Of a stretch of DNA of 6,693 nt, positions 6,568-6,693 are shown in pieces. Below the pieces are notes generated by a model. It had not been told where the DNA came from, made no database searches, and worked only from the letters and a program-made list of their open reading frames with translations. The DNA is taken from contig JAUSPJ010000201.1 of the NCBI GenBank assembly GCA_030655795.1, positions 1-6,693 on the forward strand, in the 5' to 3' direction. The translations under genes were made by a program, and so were the position numbers. Within the stretch, counting starts at the first letter, position 1; each line of letters opens with the position of its first letter. The stretch is from Fidelibacterota bacterium. Lineage in GTDB: Bacteria; Fidelibacterota; UBA2242.

Positions 6568-6693
6568 TTATTCGCATTCCGGACAGTAATTCCTGATATC
6601 CAGCAACAATTCTTCCAATTGTTCGGTATCTTCAAAAATATTGAAATTATCGGTCTCAACAATTTTTACCGGATACTGCCCCTGTATTCGTTT
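6568..6693 (-). CDS. C-terminal 41 residues of an unidentified protein
   Basis: The frame is open from the window edge (codon AAA at 6693-6691) to a TAA at 6570-6568, encoding 41 residues on the same strand as purN. It begins KRIQGQYPVKIVETDNF and continues with an acidic, leucine-rich helix-like stretch (EDTEQLEELLLDI). It ends NYCPECE, a CxxC pair at the extreme C-terminus. The strand-then-helix outline, with PVKIVETDN, loosely recalls the end of some P-loop nucleoside kinases, where a V-x-TD segment precedes the last helix. That is a guess from very little sequence and I assign no function. Reality as a coding end is supported by the biased codons, matching strand and position just before the intergenic gap. 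Confidence 0.6.
   Translation of the reverse strand, partial: KRIQGQYPVKIVETDNFNIFEDTEQLEELLLDIRNYCPECE

Noticed and set aside
1..6693. Search for mobile elements, CRISPR arrays, tRNAs, riboswitches, defence genes or an undescribed system
   Set aside because: All but 81 bases and a few short junctions are explained by conserved housekeeping genes in good frame. No terminal repeats, direct-repeat arrays or unexplained conserved structure were seen.

Overview
The window carries seven tightly packed protein-coding genes and the 3' end of an eighth, all on the minus strand. It therefore reads from base 6693 down to base 1. In transcription order these are: the last 41 residues of an unidentified protein; purN (GAR transformylase); purH (AICAR transformylase/IMP cyclohydrolase); mreB; mreC; mreD; mrdA (PBP2); and the first 65 residues of rodA, cut by the window edge.

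From purN to rodA the genes overlap by 4 nt or sit 2-14 nt apart, so they look like one polycistronic unit. Its 5' half makes purines: PurN and PurH are the two classical 10-formyl-tetrahydrofolate-dependent formyl transfers of the IMP pathway. Its 3' half encodes the rod-shape elongasome: the MreB filament, the membrane scaffold MreC/MreD, the transpeptidase PBP2 and its partner glycosyltransferase RodA. The only larger gap, 81 nt before purN, is the natural place for a promoter, but no convincing one can be read there.

The organism is a rod-forming, peptidoglycan-making bacterium. Three points suggest the Bacteroidota/Chlorobiota/Calditrichota-type (FCB) lineage. The purH-mreBCD-mrdA-rodA order is one I recall from that group. 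PurN has the GGKGFYG-type variant of its substrate loop, as I remember from Bacteroidota proteins. Clear Shine-Dalgarno sequences are scarce, found only before mreB and rodA. This placement is an inference, and no finer taxonomy is supported.

The region is conserved housekeeping DNA. I see no mobile element, CRISPR array, RNA gene, frameshift or foreign island. The points worth a second look are small: a Cys/Cys/His/Cys pattern in PBP2 matching a described zinc site, an atypical stretch in MreB, start-codon choices for mreC and purH, the purine/cell-shape linkage, and a CPEC tail on the unidentified upstream protein.
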